Below, piece after piece: positions 38,108 to 50,368 of a stretch of DNA of 64,000 nucleotides. Under the pieces are notes generated by a model. That model saw only the letters and a program-made list of their open reading frames with translations, ran no database searches and had not been told where the DNA came from. Position numbers and translations under genes: made by a program. This stretch comes from Rutidosis leptorrhynchoides. Its lineage: Eukaryota; Streptophyta; Magnoliopsida; Asterales; Asteraceae. How positions within the stretch are numbered: position 1 is the stretch's first letter; every line of letters begins with the position of its first letter. The stretch covers positions 313,719,501 to 313,783,500 of the forward strand of contig NC_092339.1 of the NCBI RefSeq assembly GCF_046630445.1. Reading direction: 5' to 3'.

Positions 38108-40097
38108 TGATGTCGTGCGAGGTGTATATGAAATAGTATTAATTTAAATACGAAATTCGACGAAATTTTACACAAGTTTTATTATTTTTACGGATGGGAA
38201 ATACCTAAACCTTGCTATAACACTTATAGGCAGTGTACCTAATCGTACTGTAGTGTAGTTTTTAGTAAGTCCGGTTCGTTCCACAGGGACGCAGTGAAGT
38301 TTAACACTATATTTTTATAAAACTATATTTTTACAAAAATATATAATATAAGTAGTATTATTATTATAAAGGGGGGTTTTTACCGTTTAATGACCGGTTT
38401 GTCGATTTTAAAACTTTAGTCGCAGTTAAAACCAAATGTAAAATATTAAAAATAAATACAAGAATTAAATTAAAGCATAAAGTAAATAACGATAATGAAA
38501 TTGCGAATAATAAAAGTGTGATAAAATAAACTTGTGATAATTAAAAAGTACGATAATTAAAAGTGCAATTAAATACAATAACAATAAAAATGCGATAATT
38601 AGAAGTGCAATTAAATATAAAATAAAGGAAATTAAATATGAAATAAAAGAATTATGCTTATTTAAACTTCCGTAATCATGATGTTTGACGTGTTGATTTT
38701 AGTTTTATGCCCATGGGTTAATTGTCCTTTGTCCTGGATTATTTAATATGTCCGTCTGGTTTTTGTCCATAACAGTCCATCAGTCATAAATATAAAGTGC
38801 GAGTATCCTCGTCAAATAATCCTTATACCCGAAGTTAAATATTCCAACTAATTGGGGACTTAAACTGTAACAAGATTTTAATACTTTGTTTAATAATTAC
38901 ACCAGGATGTCGACTGAGTGTAACCCAAGGTTTTAATATTTTGTTATCAATTATACCAAGTGTCCTTGTACATAATTTCACCCCTGTTTTAATTATTCTA
39001 GTGGCTATTAATCCATCCCCGTATCCGGTTAAATGAACGATTATTCGTACATATAAATACCCCGCCCATCGTGTCCGATTGAGTGTATATGGTAATTTAT
39101 AGGGACGCCCAATTGTAAATCTTTATATTAACATTAACAAACTATCATTTAGTTAAACAAATATAAAGCCCATTAATAGCCCATAGTCTAATTTCCACAA
39201 GTGTCGTTCTTTTGTCCAAACCCCAATTATGGTACAAAGCCCAATTACCCAATTTTAGTAATTAGCCCAACATCATGATTACTTCGTTTTAAATAAGCAT
39301 AATAATAACTTAGCTACGAGACATTAATGTAAAAAGGTTGAACATAACTTACAATGATTAAAAATAGCGTAGCGTTACACGGACAGAATTTTGACTTACA
39401 CACTCAAACGATCTCTATCATAAATCTTATTATTATCATAATTTAAAATTAAAATTAAGATTATTGTTATATCTTATTACATTAACATTATGATAGAGAT
39501 TTTTAGATATAGATATTGATAATTGATATTGATAATAGATAGATGGATCGATAGAAATATAGAAAGATAGATTTTTGATAGAAAAGGGTATATTATATCG
39601 ATCGAATTACATAGCCTTTTATAGGCAAATTAGAATTGAAATTTTCATTTACGACCCCTGAACTATGCTCAATTAACAACTTTTTATTATTTAATATTAT
39701 TCTTATTATGAATTATTTAAATATTATATTTTATTCTTGTACATAGTTGACTCGTAATTTTTACACCGTTGCGTCGAGCGTTGAGAGTTGACTCATGTCC
39801 CGGTTTCGGATTTTTGAACGTCCTTGCGTACAATTTAATATCTTGTACTTTGCGTTTTATAACTTGTACTCTTGTCATTTTTAGACGTTCTTCATCAATA
39901 ATTTGAACCTTTTTAATTGTATCTTGTACTTTTTAGCTTTTTGGACCTTTTTGTCTTCAAATCGTCGTTTTCGCCTTTTGTCTTCGCACTTATTTAAAAT
40001 AAACGAATATTACTTGAAAATGGAACAATTGCAACTAAAATCTTGTCTTTCTTGGGGGATAATGCTATGAAATATATGTTCCTTTTTAGCCTTATCA
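38108..40097 (-). repeat. 3' LTR of the Athila-like element
   Basis: 1990 bp. A palindromic TATA region, GCCTATAAAAGGC on the minus strand (39614-39626), is a likely core promoter. The rest is AT-rich without ORFs of note. Confidence 0.93.
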
Positions 40098-40111
40098 ATA
40101 TCCCCACACTT
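40098..40111 (-). other. Athila-type polypurine tract
   Basis: AAGTGTGGGGATAT on the minus strand directly before the LTR (TGATAAGG). A related TATGGGGATATTC occurs at about 42391-42403, right after the gag-protease extension. Confidence 0.75.
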
Positions 40112-42404
40112 GAGCGTTGCTTGTCCTCAAGCAATATAGTCTTGAAATAAAAACATACAAATCACTTCTTTATTCTTCACACTTTATACATCAGTGATTT
40201 TGATATGGCGGTATAAACAATGATAGTAACGATATGGTTAAAGGTGGGTGTGTCATCCACAGTTGCCTTGGGTTTAGGTCAACGACACTTGCAATCAAAT
40301 AGCCGATTTACTTTCGGTTTCCAAAGCAAAGTGCACATTTGAAAGGCGGTTTACAGTCCCACATGACTATAAAAATTTAGATCCTTTAAGGAAATTGGAT
40401 CTTTATGAAAACATTTGATCTTTTGAAAATTCAAGCTAGATTTTACCCTAGACAAGTTTTCTGATTTGATCCATCATTGGTGTTGCAAAATATATTTGTG
40501 GATCAATATTTTTGCTAAAACTTTTAGGCTCGTGTAATCCACTGCTATCCCGGTATCGAATAGCACACATCCAGTTTACTTGTTCCGTATATTACCTTTC
40601 GGTAAACTACCATCCGGTTGTAAAGGAAAGCGATGAACAAGAAACTGTTAAGGCAATGTCTAATGACATGCATTTGATTATGGTCTAAAAATGTGTCGGA
40701 TGCTAGTACTATCCTTGGTAGGAGCAATAGTAAAGATCATCCTATGATTTTTCGGTCTGGCACAAGGTCCTGTGTCCGACCATGCTATGCAACCACCGTT
40801 CTTACGGTTGACACCCGATTTTGTTCAGGTGACCTAATGAATTCCAGGTGAATTCCTAGGATTTTACGTTCAATGGTAATGAACGCATTGAAAATGGATT
40901 TTCAGAAAAAAAAATCGGTTTGTATTTTTGATCAAAATATTTTCTCGTTCAAGCTCGAGTGTAGATATCATTGAATTCCATGAGTTTGAATTCTCAATCT
41001 TTAAGGTCAATCTCAAGGATTGAGTAATATCAGTCTTAAAAGCTGATTTTTAATCTTTAAGGAGATTATCCTTTCTGGGGATCTGATTCATTAGTCTTAT
41101 CCAGCTAATTTGCACGGTGCCCCCCCATTGTACGAGATAAATCCTTCTCATGGTTAGGATAAATCTGACCACCTGGCGACCCTGTTTGATGCTGAGGTCC
41201 GTGGATTTCCAGCCGATTTTAGAGATGACTTTTCTAGATTTTTCGTCAACCTACAGCTGGTCTGGACGACAACTTCATGACCTAAATCAAGAAGCGCGTG
41301 TCTTTTTCGGAAGACTTTACTTCCTTTTAATGATGGAATTGATTCATCGTGTAGATCCATCTTTCTTTCAAATGTATTACAGTAAACCGGGTAAAACTGA
41401 TTAGTATCGTCCAAAGCAAAAGTACCTGCAATAATCTTGTACAAAAATATGTGATATATGTTTTAAATTGAATAACTTGGTACATTCTTCCCACACTTAG
41501 TTTCTTTCTTTGCCTTTTTATTTTCTTCTATTTCATTTTAAATGAATTCAAGCGTTTTAGGGTGTTTCTCAATTTATGTCCTTTTCGAGGTAACGATAAT
41601 TTCGGTATTATCACCTAGTTTTCATCGTTTATAAATATGTATAAACATGATTTTGAGTTCATTTAATTGAAAATTTTTCAAATTTTCACAAAATTTGGCA
41701 AATAAACTAAGTGTAAACCCGAGAGAATTTATAACCCTTCCCCACACTTGAGATCATGCAATGCCCTCATTTGCATGAAATCAGACTATAATTATAAATT
41801 CATGAGGGTGATTAGTGTAGAAAAGTGATTAAAAATACCCAGTTTGTAAGCATATTATTTTACATCACATTTGATATTTTGTGCCTTGTTATCAAAATTA
41901 GTAGCTTTTTGTTGAACTTAATGACAGTCTTTGAAAGTGCGCTGTTTTACCCTGTTGTGTACATAACATAAAATACAAACATATATACATATATATTTTT
42001 GAAGTTTGGTTTATAACCCCACTTTTCAAAAATTTATAAAGTATAATATTTTTGGCATACTTTAAATCAATAAAATTAAATGATAACAAAATTTGTCGCC
42101 CCGCCCTCGGGTAAAGCAATTTCGGCTCAACGACCTAGTCTTTAACTCACGACGAATTTTAGAAATCATTTTTTAAACTTAATGAATTAAAGTAAATTTT
42201 GTTTTTTAAAAACTTAAATTAAAATGCATATTAATTTCATACAAAAACCTACAAAACAAAAATTCAGAATGGAGGGAGAAAACTAGTTCTTTAGTGTCTG
42301 CTAGCAGAAAAGACCAATCGGGTTCCATTCTCGGAACTACACGAGAACAGAACAACTAACTCTAGATAGCATTTTCTTTTTAGAACATTTGAATATCCCC
42401 ATAC
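40112..42404 (-). other. 3' non-coding region of the Athila-like element
   Basis: About 2.3 kb between the gag-protease extension and the polypurine tract, where an autonomous relative would have RT, RNase H and integrase. I recognise none of these. Short overlapping ORFs around 41150-41444 on both strands have no recognisable domain. It looks like 3' untranslated sequence retained after loss of pol. Confidence 0.55.
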
Positions 42405-42587
42405 TTAGGTAGCCGTGGTGTCAAAATTGTGATTAACTTCATCGTTAATTTCTCTTGGTCCATAATCAACTTGCATATCCGTGACTTTTTCTTTAAGCCA
42501 TTGGTCGGATTCCTGTGTAATATCCACAATTTCAACTAGTTTCTCCTTTTCTTTAGGTGATAGATTGGATACTAATCGGTTACATAA
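42405..42587 (-). other. 60-codon in-frame extension after the gag-protease UAG
   Basis: After the TAG at 42590-42588 the same frame stays open for 60 codons to TAA at 42407-42405 (NRLVSNLSPKEKEK, then QESDQWLKEKVTDM). It may be a remnant of the missing pol or an extension made by readthrough. Confidence 0.4.
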
Positions 42588-45155
42588 CTAAAAGTTCCCC
42601 TTGGTTCTAGCATCGCGAATCCGTTTAATAAGTTTCTTCATTGAACTATTAATAACGGGATCATTTAATTTCGTATCAACAACGGGGTTCTTTGTTATCA
42701 TGTCATCATTAGGTGTTACTTCATTTTCCCCACACTTAGGCGTTTCATTATTGCTAAGTATTACCGTTGTAGTTGGTAAAACCACATGGTTCTTACCAAT
42801 TGTTTTTACTGGTTCAACGGTTTTGGCTGGTGGAGATTTAGACTTTCGAATCATAAAGGTGATCGATTTGTCACCACTTTTAAGTGTCATTCTTCCATTT
42901 CCTACATCAAATAACGCCTTGGTGGACGCTAAGAATGGCCGACCTAAAATTAGAGGAATGTTTGGGTCCTCTTCTATGTCAATGACAATAAATTCGACTA
43001 GAAAGGTTAAATTGCCTACTTGAACGGGTAGGTTGTCAGCAATTCCAACTGGGTGCTTAATGGTTTGATCAAAGAGTCGAACACTCATATCCGTTGGACT
43101 TAACTTACCTACACCTAATCTCTTATATAAGGAAAGAGGCATAACACTTACACTTGCACCTAAATCTGCTAGTGCATCATACATGACACAATCACTAAGT
43201 AGACAAGGAACAATAAATTCACCCGGATCACCTACCCTAGGTGGAGGTTTTGGTGGAACTGTCTTCACCGGGTTTATATTTACGACTTTTGTTTCTTGCA
43301 CTTTCTTATTCTTTTTCTTCTTCTTCTTTCCAGAGGTATCACAATCTTTATTACCTATCACTTGCTCATACTCAACTCCTTTTCTTGGAAACGGGATGGG
43401 TGGTTTGTATGGTGCCACCACTGGCTTTACATACTCGGGTGGTGGTGGTGTAACTTCTTCATTGTTACTCTCATCTAAAACCTTCCCATCTTCTGGTGCT
43501 GGTTTTTCAGAATTCGTTGAAACCATATTAACATTCTCATTCCGAGGATTTACTTCAGTATTACTCGGTAGCTTTCCTTGTTCCCTCTCACTCATCATGC
43601 TAGCAAGAGTACCTACGTGTTTTTCAAGATTCAAAATGGAAGCTTGTTGAGTTCTTAATGACTGATCAAACCTCTCGTTCGTTTGGGTTTGAGATGTAAT
43701 GAATTGTGTTTGAGATTCAATCAGCTTTGCCATCATTTCTTCTAGATTTGGCTTTTTCTCTTCGGGTTGTTGTGGTGGTTTATACAAGCTAGGTCTTTGT
43801 TGATTGAACGTGTTGTTTTGAGTCGGTTGGTTATTCGGACCTTGTTGGTTATACCAGTTATTTTCGGGTCCTTTTGGATTGTAAAGAATGTTTTGATTTC
43901 GATTTAAGTTTAGCCTTGGCGGTTGATAATTATTTTGATAATTATTTCCCGGCCTTTGGTTCATATAGGAAACATTCTCTCGTTGTTCCATCGTTGGTTC
44001 AATGTGACAATCTTTCAATAAGTGTGGTCCACCGCATTGCTCACAACTGATTCGTATTGCGTGAATATCTTTATTCATCTTTTCCATTCGTCTTTCGAAA
44101 GCATCTATTTTTGCGGAAACGGAATCAAAGTCATGGCTAGAATCGGCTCTAGCCGCTTTAGATGATCGAAAGATATCTTTTTCTTGGTGCCACTCATGCG
44201 AGTGGGAGGCTGTGTTATCAATAATTTTGTAAGCTTCAGTTGCGGTTTTCTTCATAATGGATCCACCAGCGGTTATGTCGATGTCTTTTTGTGTGGCGAT
44301 GTCTACGCCTTTATAGAAGATTTGTACTATTTGAAAAGTATCTAATCCGTGTTGAGGACATCCTCTCAACATCCTTCCGAATCTTGTCCACGCCTCATAT
44401 AATGTTTCATTTGGATTTTGCGCGAACGTAACAATTTCTCCTTGAAGTCTCACGACTTTGGATGCCGGAAAGAATTGTTTAAGAAATTTTTCAACTAAAA
44501 CATCCCATGTGTCAATCGCCCCTTCAGGTAACGATTCTAACCAATCTTTGGCTTCTCCCTTTAAAGTCCAGGGAAATAACATGAGATAGATTTGTTCGTC
44601 TTCCACTTCTCGGATTTTGAATAGTGTACAAATTCTATTGAACGTACGAAGGTGTTCATTCGGATCTTCATTCGGCGCACCACTGAATTGGCATTGGTTA
44701 GTTACCATATGTAGAATTTGTCCTTTGATTTCATAATCTGGAGCATTAACTTCTGGTTTAATAATGGCATGACCTTGGCCCGTGCGTGTAGCTCTCATTC
44801 GGTCTTCCATACTTAGAGGTTCTAGATTTTCCATGATTGGAAGTGTTGTATCTGAATCACTAGAGGTTTCTGATTTAATGGTTTCTTCCTCAACAATCTC
44901 TGTTTGAATGATTGGTGGTTCCGGAGGAATAATTAATGGATCAGGGTCTCGGAATTGTCCCTGAGTATTCTCCGGATTCTCAATTGTGATATTGGTTTCA
45001 AAAACTGGATTATCGGAAATTTGAGTTGAAGTACTCGGTCGACTTGATGACGAGTCTAAAGAAAAATCAACGGCAGTTATATTTGTTAAACGATGTCTTG
45101 ATCGAGTTACAGGTGGTGAACGTATGACCGGCGGCGAACGTCTTGCTCGGTGCAT
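42588..45155 (-). CDS. Athila-like gag-protease polyprotein
   Basis: An intact 855-aa ORF from ATG 45155 to TAG 42588. The N-terminus is basic and Pro/Arg-rich (MHRARRSPP). The retrotransposon-gag domain lies around residues 170-330 (PWTLKGEAKDWLESLP, LYEAWTRFGRMLRGCP). A zinc-knuckle-like CEQCGGPHLLKDCH follows near residue 375, then a Gln/Asn/Pro-rich spacer and a Lys-rich patch. The aspartic protease is near residues 640-770, with ADLGASVSVMP as its active site (DLGAS in place of the common DSG) and IPLILGRPFLAS as the flap-side signature. No RT follows. It should form particles and mature them, while RT and integrase would come from an autonomous partner. Confidence 0.92.
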   Translation of the reverse strand: MHRARRSPPVIRSPPVTRSRHRLTNITAVDFSLDSSSSRPSTSTQISDNPVFETNITIENPENTQGQFRDPDPLIIPPEPPIIQTEIVEEETIKSETSSDSDTTLPIMENLEPLSMEDRMRATRTGQGHAIIKPEVNAPDYEIKGQILHMVTNQCQFSGAPNEDPNEHLRTFNRICTLFKIREVEDEQIYLMLFPWTLKGEAKDWLESLPEGAIDTWDVLVEKFLKQFFPASKVVRLQGEIVTFAQNPNETLYEAWTRFGRMLRGCPQHGLDTFQIVQIFYKGVDIATQKDIDITAGGSIMKKTATEAYKIIDNTASHSHEWHQEKDIFRSSKAARADSSHDFDSVSAKIDAFERRMEKMNKDIHAIRISCEQCGGPHLLKDCHIEPTMEQRENVSYMNQRPGNNYQNNYQPPRLNLNRNQNILYNPKGPENNWYNQQGPNNQPTQNNTFNQQRPSLYKPPQQPEEKKPNLEEMMAKLIESQTQFITSQTQTNERFDQSLRTQQASILNLEKHVGTLASMMSEREQGKLPSNTEVNPRNENVNMVSTNSEKPAPEDGKVLDESNNEEVTPPPPEYVKPVVAPYKPPIPFPRKGVEYEQVIGNKDCDTSGKKKKKKNKKVQETKVVNINPVKTVPPKPPPRVGDPGEFIVPCLLSDCVMYDALADLGASVSVMPLSLYKRLGVGKLSPTDMSVRLFDQTIKHPVGIADNLPVQVGNLTFLVEFIVIDIEEDPNIPLILGRPFLASTKALFDVGNGRMTLKSGDKSITFMIRKSKSPPAKTVEPVKTIGKNHVVLPTTTVILSNNETPKCGENEVTPNDDMITKNPVVDTKLNDPVINSSMKKLIKRIRDARTKGNF

Positions 45156-46042
45156 TCACAGAATTATCCTATTAGTTATAAAAAAATAATAAGAAAAACT
45201 TATATAAGTTGTCCAATTAATAGACTTTTCTGATTTTTGCCCACGTTTCGAATAGCCAAAAGATGCAGCAGAGGGGCAGGATTCGTTTGGTCTCAATATA
45301 ATTGAGGACTGTTTGGCTCCAACAACCCGGTCCACGTACAAATCCAACTATTACTACGAACCAGAAAAATGTCAACGTCTATTAACTTAACCGCTTAAAT
45401 AATTTCTCTTTCCGTTTAAGAAATATTAGATTAGATGTAGATAAAATTCTATGTCCTATAACTAGAATGACGAGAAATAAGGAAGAAATAGATTGCGCGT
45501 CGAAAAGTGTCGAAAAACGAAAAAGGCGAAGAGTGGCTTATAAGACTTTAAAAACACGCGATTAATCCAACCTTATAACTATCACTATCTTAAAATTAAA
45601 ACTACAAATAGAGATTACTAATTAGAATTGTAATTGATACATAGGTAAAAGGCGTCGAAAAATAAAAATAAGAAAATAACTATGGCAAAACTAAACTTAA
45701 TACTAAAAGTTGCGACTATAGTCTAAAAATCTAAAGGTAATAAAACTAAAAAAAAACATTTTTTTTATAGATAAAATCTTAAAAAAATATAATTTTTTTT
45801 AATAAATTTTTTTTTTTTTATATGCAGGCTCAAAATGGGATTGCAGATTCAAAATTGAATGCAAGTTCAAAAGCTGATGCAGATTCAAAACTCGTGTTTT
45901 TTTTTTTACGTTTTTTTGTTTTTTTACGTTTTTTTTTTTTACGTTTTTTTTTACGTTTTTTTTTTTTTACAAACTTATATTTTCACAAATATAAATTAAA
46001 AATATAGCGTTTTAGCGGTCCCCGGCAGCGGCGCCAAAAACT
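45156..46042 (-). other. 5' leader of the Athila-like element with tRNA-Asp primer site
   Basis: Leader of nearly 900 bases. The primer site is 46019-46036 (minus strand TGGCGCCGCTGCCGGGGA), the tRNA-Asp-type site usual for Athila/Tat. Next to it, 45732-45970 is dominated by homopolymer A/T tracts, including T-runs separated by ACG (45896-45970). A 63-codon ORF just before gag (45347-45156) has no recognisable feature. Confidence 0.8.
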
Positions 46043-48032
46043 TGATGTCGTGCGAGGTGTATATGAAATAGTATTAATTTAAATACGAAATTCGACGAAA
46101 TTTTACACAAGTTTTATTATTTTTACGGATGGGAAATACCTAAACCTTGCTACAACACTTATAGGCAGTGTACCTAATCGTACTGTAGTGTAGTTTTTAG
46201 TAAGTCCGGTTCGTTCCACAGGGACGCAGTGAAGTTTAACACTATATTTTTATAAAACTATATTTTTACAAAAATATATAATATAAGTAGTATTATTATT
46301 ATAAAGGGGGGTTTTTACCGTTTAATGACCGGTTTGTCGATTTTAAAACTTTAGTCGCAGTTAAAACCAAATGTAAAATATTAAAAATAAATACAAGACT
46401 TAAATTAAAGCATAAAGTAAATAACGATAATGAAATTGCGAATAATAAAAGTGCGATAAAATAAACTTGCGATAATTAAAAAGTACGATAATTAAAAGTG
46501 CAATTAAATACAATAACAATAAAAATGCGATAATTAGAAGTGCAATTAAATATAAAATAAAGGAAATTAAATATGAAATAAAAGAATTATGCTTATTTAA
46601 ACTTCCGTAATCATGATGTTTGACGTGTTGATTTTAGTTTTATGCCCATGGGTTAATTGTCCTTTGTCCTGGATTATTTAATATGTCAGTCTGGTTTTTG
46701 TCCATAACAGTCCATCAGTCATAAATATAAAGTGCGAGTATCCTCGTCAAATTATCCTTATACCCGAAGTTAAATATTCCAACTAATTGGGGACTTAAAC
46801 TGTAACAAGATTTTAATACTTTGTTTAATAATTACACCAGGATGTCGACTGAGTGTAACCCAAGGTTTTAATATTTTGTTATCAATTATACCAAGTGTCC
46901 TTGTACATAATTTCACCCCTGTTTTAATTATTCTAGTGGCTATTAATCCATCCCCGTATCCGGTTAAATGAACGATTATTTGTACATATAAATACCCCGC
47001 CCATCGTGTCCGATTGAGTGTATATGGTAATTTATAGGGACGCCCAATTGTAAATCTTTATATTAACATTAACAAACTATCATTTAGTTAAACAAATATA
47101 AAGCCCATTAATAGCCCATAGTCTAATTTCCACAAGTGTCGTTCTTTTGTCCAAACCCCAATTATGGTACAAAGCCCAATTACCCAATTTTAGTAATTAG
47201 CCCAACATCATGATTACTTCGTTTTAAATAAGCATAATAATAACTTAGCTACGAGACATTAATGTAAAAAGGTTGAACATAACTTACAATGATTAAAAAT
47301 AGCGTAGCGTTACACGGACAGAATTTCGACTTACACACTCAAACGATCTCTATCATAAATCTTATTATTATCATAATTTAAAATTAAAATTAAGATTATT
47401 GTTATATCTTATTACATTAACATTATGATAGAGATTTTTAGATATAGATATTGATAATTGATATTGATAATAGATAGATGGATCGATAGAAATATAGAAA
47501 GATAGATTTTTGATAGAAAAGGTTATATTATATCGATCGAATTACATAGCCTTTTATAGGCAAATTAGAATTGAAATTTTCATTTACGACCCCTGAACTA
47601 TGCTCAATTAACAACTTTTTATTATTTAATATTATTCTTATTATGAATTATTTAAATATTATATTTTATTCTTGTGCATAGTTGACTCGTAATTTTTACA
47701 CCATTGCGTCGAGCGTTGAGAGTTGACTCATGTCCCGGTTTCGGATTTTCGAACGTCCTTGCGTACAATTTAATATCTTGTACTTTGCGTTTTGTAACTT
47801 GTACTCTTGTCATTTTTAGACGTTCTTCATCAATAATTTGAACCTTTTTAATTGTATCTTGTACTTTTTAGCTTTTTGGACCTTTTTGTCTTCAAATCAT
47901 CGTTTTCGCCTTTTGTCTTCGCACTTATTTAAAATAAACGAATATTACTTGAAAATGGAACAATTGCAACTAAAATCTTGTCTTTCTTGGGGGATAATGC
48001 TATGAAATATATGTTCCTTTTTAGCCTTATCA
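46043..48032 (-). repeat. 5' LTR of the Athila-like element
   Basis: 1990 bp, near-identical to 38108-40097, with the TATA palindrome at 47549-47561. Confidence 0.93.
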
Positions 48033-49502
48033 ATGATGATGGTGGCTCACAAGATGATACTATGATGATAATAATTATATACGAATGATGAGGTTTTGAT
48101 TATAACACGCGTATAATGAGGTTGAGATAATAATTCGATATTAATAATAATGGTGACCGTGAGAATTGGTGATGAAGTTAATGATGGATGATGATGTTTA
48201 TGATTATGATAATAATGATGTTATGATAGATGATGACGATAATCGGGATTAAGTTTTGATAACAATGATAACGGGTTAGATGATAGTGAGGATTATAAAG
48301 CGACGGGTATAATAATTATGATGATCATAATATTATGATGATGATTGAACTAGTAGCTCAATGGTTAAGGATATTATCTGGTTAGCGGGACGTCGCGGGT
48401 TCAAACCCGGACTTGGGCATTATTTTTAAGGATTACTTCATTAAGGTAGTTACTTAATTATTATTATTGTTAACTTATAATTATTATCATTTTAAAATTT
48501 TCATTATTATTATTATTATTATTAAAATTATCATTTTTACTAAAATTATCATCATAAAAACTATCATTATTAGTATTAGAATTATCATTACCATTATTAT
48601 TATTTTCATTATCATTAATATTATTATTTTAACATTAATATTATTATATTTAACAAAAACTTTATTAATATTTTTATAATAAATATTAATTGGTTATTTA
48701 AAAGCATATAAAATAAATACATTAATTAAATTATTAGCAACATATATAATCTATTAAGATAACGAGTATATCATTAATGATATATAAATTTGTTTGATTA
48801 TGTGTATATGTGTGTTAATATATATAAATGTTATAGGTTCGTGAATCGAAGGCCAACCTTGCACATGTTAAATGATGTTATATGTATTTTTACTACAAAA
48901 TACAGTATGGTGAGTATATAGTCCCTTTTAAACTCTAAATATTTTGGGATGAGAATACATGCATTTTATGATTTACGTGATGGACACAAGTGATCAAAAA
49001 TAAATTCTATGTTGAGTTGTACCATGGCATATTTCTTTATACTTGGTAGCTAATATTTACATGAGGAATGTAAACGCGAATCCTGTTGATAGATCTATCG
49101 GGCCTGACAACCCCAACCGGGCTGGACGACCCGTTTTCAACGGTTGCACAGTACTTCGTTTCTGTATACTACACTTGGTACGGTGTAGCGATTATTTAAG
49201 AATATGCTGCGATGATTTAAATGTTAAGTATGGTTACCAAGTGCTCAACTACTTTTACATACACTTGCAAGTATATTATGTTTAAATATATGAAATCTTG
49301 TGGTCCATAGTTATAACACTGCTAGCATCAAACCTATATCTCACCAACTTTATGTTGACGTTTTAAAGCATGTTATTCTCAGGTACGAATTAAGTCTTCT
49401 GCTGTGCATTTGCTCATGTTAAGGACACTATTTGGAGTCGATCGTCGTAATTGAACCAAATGTTGATGACTTTGTCCAGGAGGATTAGGACGGGTTGTTA
49501 AA
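48033..49502 (+). repeat. 3' LTR of the non-autonomous element, right part
   Basis: Continues the LTR broken at 38107. It contains the tRNA-like A/B box pair (TAGCTCAATGG at 48354, GGTTCAAACCC at 48398-48408) and ends GGTTGTTAAA at 49502, followed by TCTTA. Confidence 0.92.
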
Positions 49503-49507
49503 TCTTA

Positions 49508-50368
49508 CTTCCCGACGAAGTAAAAAAATCTGTGAAAGTGAGTAATAGTCCCACTTTTAAAATCTAATATTTTGGGATGAGAATATATGCAGTTTTATAA
49601 ATGTTTTATGAAATAGACACAAGTAAATGAAACTACATTATATGGGTGAATGATCGAAGCTGAATATGCCCATTTTGCTTGGTAACCTAAGAATTAGTAA
49701 ACCGATCTATTAATTGACGCGAATCCTAAAGATAGATCTATTGGGCCTAACGAACCCCATCCAAAGTACCGGATGCTTTAGTACTTCGAATTCGTTTTTA
49801 TCATGTCCGAAGGATTTTCCGGAATGATAGGGGATATTCTTATATGCATCTTGTTAATGTCGATTACCAGGTGTTCACCATATGAATGAATTTTATCTCT
49901 ATGTATGGGATGTATATTGAAATATGAAATCTTGTGGTCTATTATTATGATTTGATAATATATAGGTTAAACCTATAACTCACCAACATTTTTGTTGACG
50001 TTTTAAGTATGTTTATTCTCAGGTGATTATTAAGAGCTTCCGCTGTTGCATACTAAAATAAGGACAAGATTTGGAGTCCATGCTTGTATGATATTATGTA
50101 AAAACTGCATTCAAGAAACTTATTTTTGATGTAATATATTCTTATTGTAAACCATTATGTAATGGTCGTGTGTAAACGGTATATTTTAGATTATCATTAT
50201 TTGATAATCTACGTAATGCTTTTTAAACCTTTATCGATAAAATAAAGGTTATGGCTGTTTTAAAAATGAATGCAGTCTTTGAAAAACGTCTCATATAGAG
50301 GTCAAAACCTCGCGACGAAATCAATTCATATGGAACGTTTATAATCAATATGAACGGGACATTTCATC
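49508..50368 (+). repeat. 3' LTR of Ty3 remnant, right part
   Basis: Resumes exactly where 28473 stopped (CTTCCCGACGAAG after TCTTA) and ends GGGACATTTCA at 50368. It contains the core CACCAACATTTTTGTTGACG and TTTATTCTCAGGT shared with the non-autonomous LTRs. Confidence 0.9.

Larger units (their letters stand above)
38108..48032 (-). mobile_element. Athila/Tat-like element with gag-protease only
   Basis: A 9925-bp element flanked by ATGAT (38103-38107 and 48033-48037). Two LTRs of equal length (1990 bp) run TGATAAGG to CGACATCA on the minus strand. The primer site matches tRNA-Asp, as in Athila/Tat elements, and the polypurine tract is AAGTGTGGGGATAT. One 855-codon gag-protease ORF is present; RT, RNase H and integrase are absent, making it a non-autonomous TR-GAG-type element. 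The LTRs differ at only a handful of visible positions and the ORF is intact, so this is the youngest layer. Confidence 0.92.

Noticed and set aside
41150-41444. Overlapping ORFs on both strands in the Athila-like 3' region
   Set aside because: No recognised domain, opposite-strand overlap, and located where pol has been lost.
42601-43650. Plus-strand ORFs of 60-155 codons
   Set aside because: Antisense shadows of the intact gag-protease ORF, with no domain of their own.
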